DNA of 5,766 nucleotides from Myxococcales bacterium. Its GTDB lineage: Bacteria; Myxococcota_A; Bradymonadia; UBA4248. This document shows, in pieces, positions 5,305-5,766 of the stretch. The stretch lies in the NCBI GenBank assembly GCA_004554395.1, contig SFMP01000217.1, positions 1 to 5,766 on the forward strand. The letters run 5' to 3'. Position 1 is the stretch's first letter. Each line of letters starts with the position of its first letter. Both the position numbers and the translations under genes were made by a program. The notes beneath the pieces are model-generated. The model searched no databases, was not told the origin of the DNA, and saw only the letters and a program-made list of their open reading frames with translations.

Positions 5305-5334
5305 TCTATAGTCTCTATCTCGCTTTTTTGTCAA
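5305..5334 (-). promoter_or_regulatory. Sigma70-type promoter for pgk
   Basis: On the - strand a consensus -35 TTGACA (5329-5334) is followed by 18 bases and TATAGA (5305-5310), which matches four of six -10 positions. A 9-bp inverted repeat, CAAAAAAGC/GCTTTTTTG (5322-5330 and 5290-5298), overlaps the end of the -35 box on one side and begins near the predicted start site on the other. It therefore brackets the -10 box and could be an operator. Confidence 0.7.
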
Positions 5335-5400
5335 TTTCAAATCCGCTACTGCACGCCCCCAAACGCCTCTTAAACACCGCATTTATCATTGCTTTCTTTC

Positions 5401-5499
5401 GCCCTATTGCCCGATGGGCAATACGGGCTCTGGTCGCCCTATCTCGCTAGCGCTCAATACGGGCTCTGGTCGCCCTATTGCCCGATGGGCAATACGGGC
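5401..5499. repeat. Cluster of three bulged-C hairpin repeats
   Basis: Three elements, 5401-5428, 5436-5464 and 5472-5499, are separated by the same 7 bases (TCTGGTC). The first and third are identical 28-mers: outer arms GCCC/GGGC, inner arms TATTGCCC/GGGCAATA, loop GAT, with the single extra C after ATA. The middle one is the GCTAGC-core type, with one base different from the copies at 1560-1626. Two unit types thus alternate on a common outer frame. They lie 66 bases or more upstream of the pgk -35 box, between it and the neighbouring small ORF. The rest of 5335-5587 shows nothing recognisable. Confidence 0.92.
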
Positions 5500-5587
5500 T
5501 CTTTCAACTCGCTCAAGTCTCCCATCTTCGCCATCGTCCTTTTCGCGTCCACCTGAGACAATTTCAATCATCTCATTGCTCTCCACG

Positions 5588-5766
5588 CTACACATCGATA
5601 TCCTCGTCGTCATCGGCATCATCGTGCGGCGGTACGACTTCTTCGCCTTCGTAATAGAGGATTAACCCACCCAATCCTACATCTAAATCATTCCAATCGA
5701 CACCCAGCGAAGTATAAGTCATATCATAAACAGAATTGTTACTAATGACCATCTCCATATCCTTCC
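5588..5766 (-). CDS. Acidic-tailed protein, small or cut by the window edge
   Basis: A continuous open frame enters from the right edge and ends at TAG (5588-5590). It encodes at least 58 residues, with the middle reading SLGVDWNDLDVGLGGLILYY and a very acidic tail (DDADDDEDIDV). The frame may be the C-terminus of a longer gene. It may also be a complete 54-residue protein, because ATG at 5752 has GGAAGG at 5761-5766 with an ideal 8-base spacing. The aromatic/acidic composition looks like real coding sequence rather than repeat-derived reading. I do not recognise the family. It is co-oriented with pgk but separated by 392 bases containing hairpin repeats and the pgk promoter, so it is probably a separate transcription unit. 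Confidence 0.6.
   Translation of the reverse strand, partial: KDMEMVISNNSVYDMTYTSLGVDWNDLDVGLGGLILYYEGEEVVPPHDDADDDEDIDV

Noticed and set aside
5401..5499. Palindromic repeats with short spacers resembling a CRISPR array
   Set aside because: The spacers are only 7 bases and identical, and the repeats are of two different types.
5404..5622. 72-codon - strand frame overlapping the acidic-tailed ORF
   Set aside because: Its C-terminal half is translated hairpin repeat, and the overlapping frame has a better ribosome-binding site and composition.

Overview
This is a bacterial chromosomal window. It holds four recognisable or supportable genes separated by unusually repeat-rich intergenic DNA. 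On the + strand there is a CcmC-like cytochrome c maturation membrane protein (409-1122). On the - strand, reading right to left, there are a small acidic-tailed ORF that may run off the right edge (5588-5766), phosphoglycerate kinase (3933-5195), triosephosphate isomerase (3100-3855) and a mevalonate-kinase-type GHMP kinase (1782-2744). The organism is probably Gram-negative. CcmC is typical of system I cytochrome c maturation, and a bacterial mevalonate kinase beside such a gene would fit a deltaproteobacterial or Myxococcota/Bradymonadota-like lineage. That placement is inference and weak.

Layout. 1-408 is a G-poor, C-rich intergenic stretch with an 83-bp-period imperfect tandem duplication, followed by at least 21 copies of a 7-bp repeat that ends six bases before the start of the CcmC-like gene. 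1123-1781 is an AT-rich, nearly G-free island followed by a dense cluster of hairpin-forming repeats. 2745-3099, between tpiA and the mevalonate kinase, is a composite repeat: two 51-bp REP-like copies flanking four exact-period 44-bp hairpin units. 3856-3932 holds an intrinsic terminator between pgk and tpiA. 5196-5587 holds the pgk leader, a good sigma70-type promoter and three more copies of the hairpin family seen at 1320-1729.

How the genes relate. pgk and tpiA catalyse neighbouring steps of lower glycolysis/gluconeogenesis and are co-oriented with a 77-bp gap. The terminator in that gap suggests pgk mRNA is mostly separate, with tpiA fed by read-through or by its own promoter, which I could not identify. 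The mevalonate kinase lies a further 355 bp downstream and is not an obvious operon partner. The CcmC-like gene is alone, with no ccmA, ccmB, ccmD or ccmE in the window.

The most interesting signal is the hairpin family. About eleven elements share one architecture: a variable outer stem, then TAT paired to ATA, a variable inner stem and small loop, and a single C immediately after ATA that lies outside the helix. In several copies both outer and inner stems differ in sequence but stay complementary, while the TAT/ATA-C frame is constant. That is covariation visible within one window, and it points to selection on, or enzyme recognition of, the folded form.
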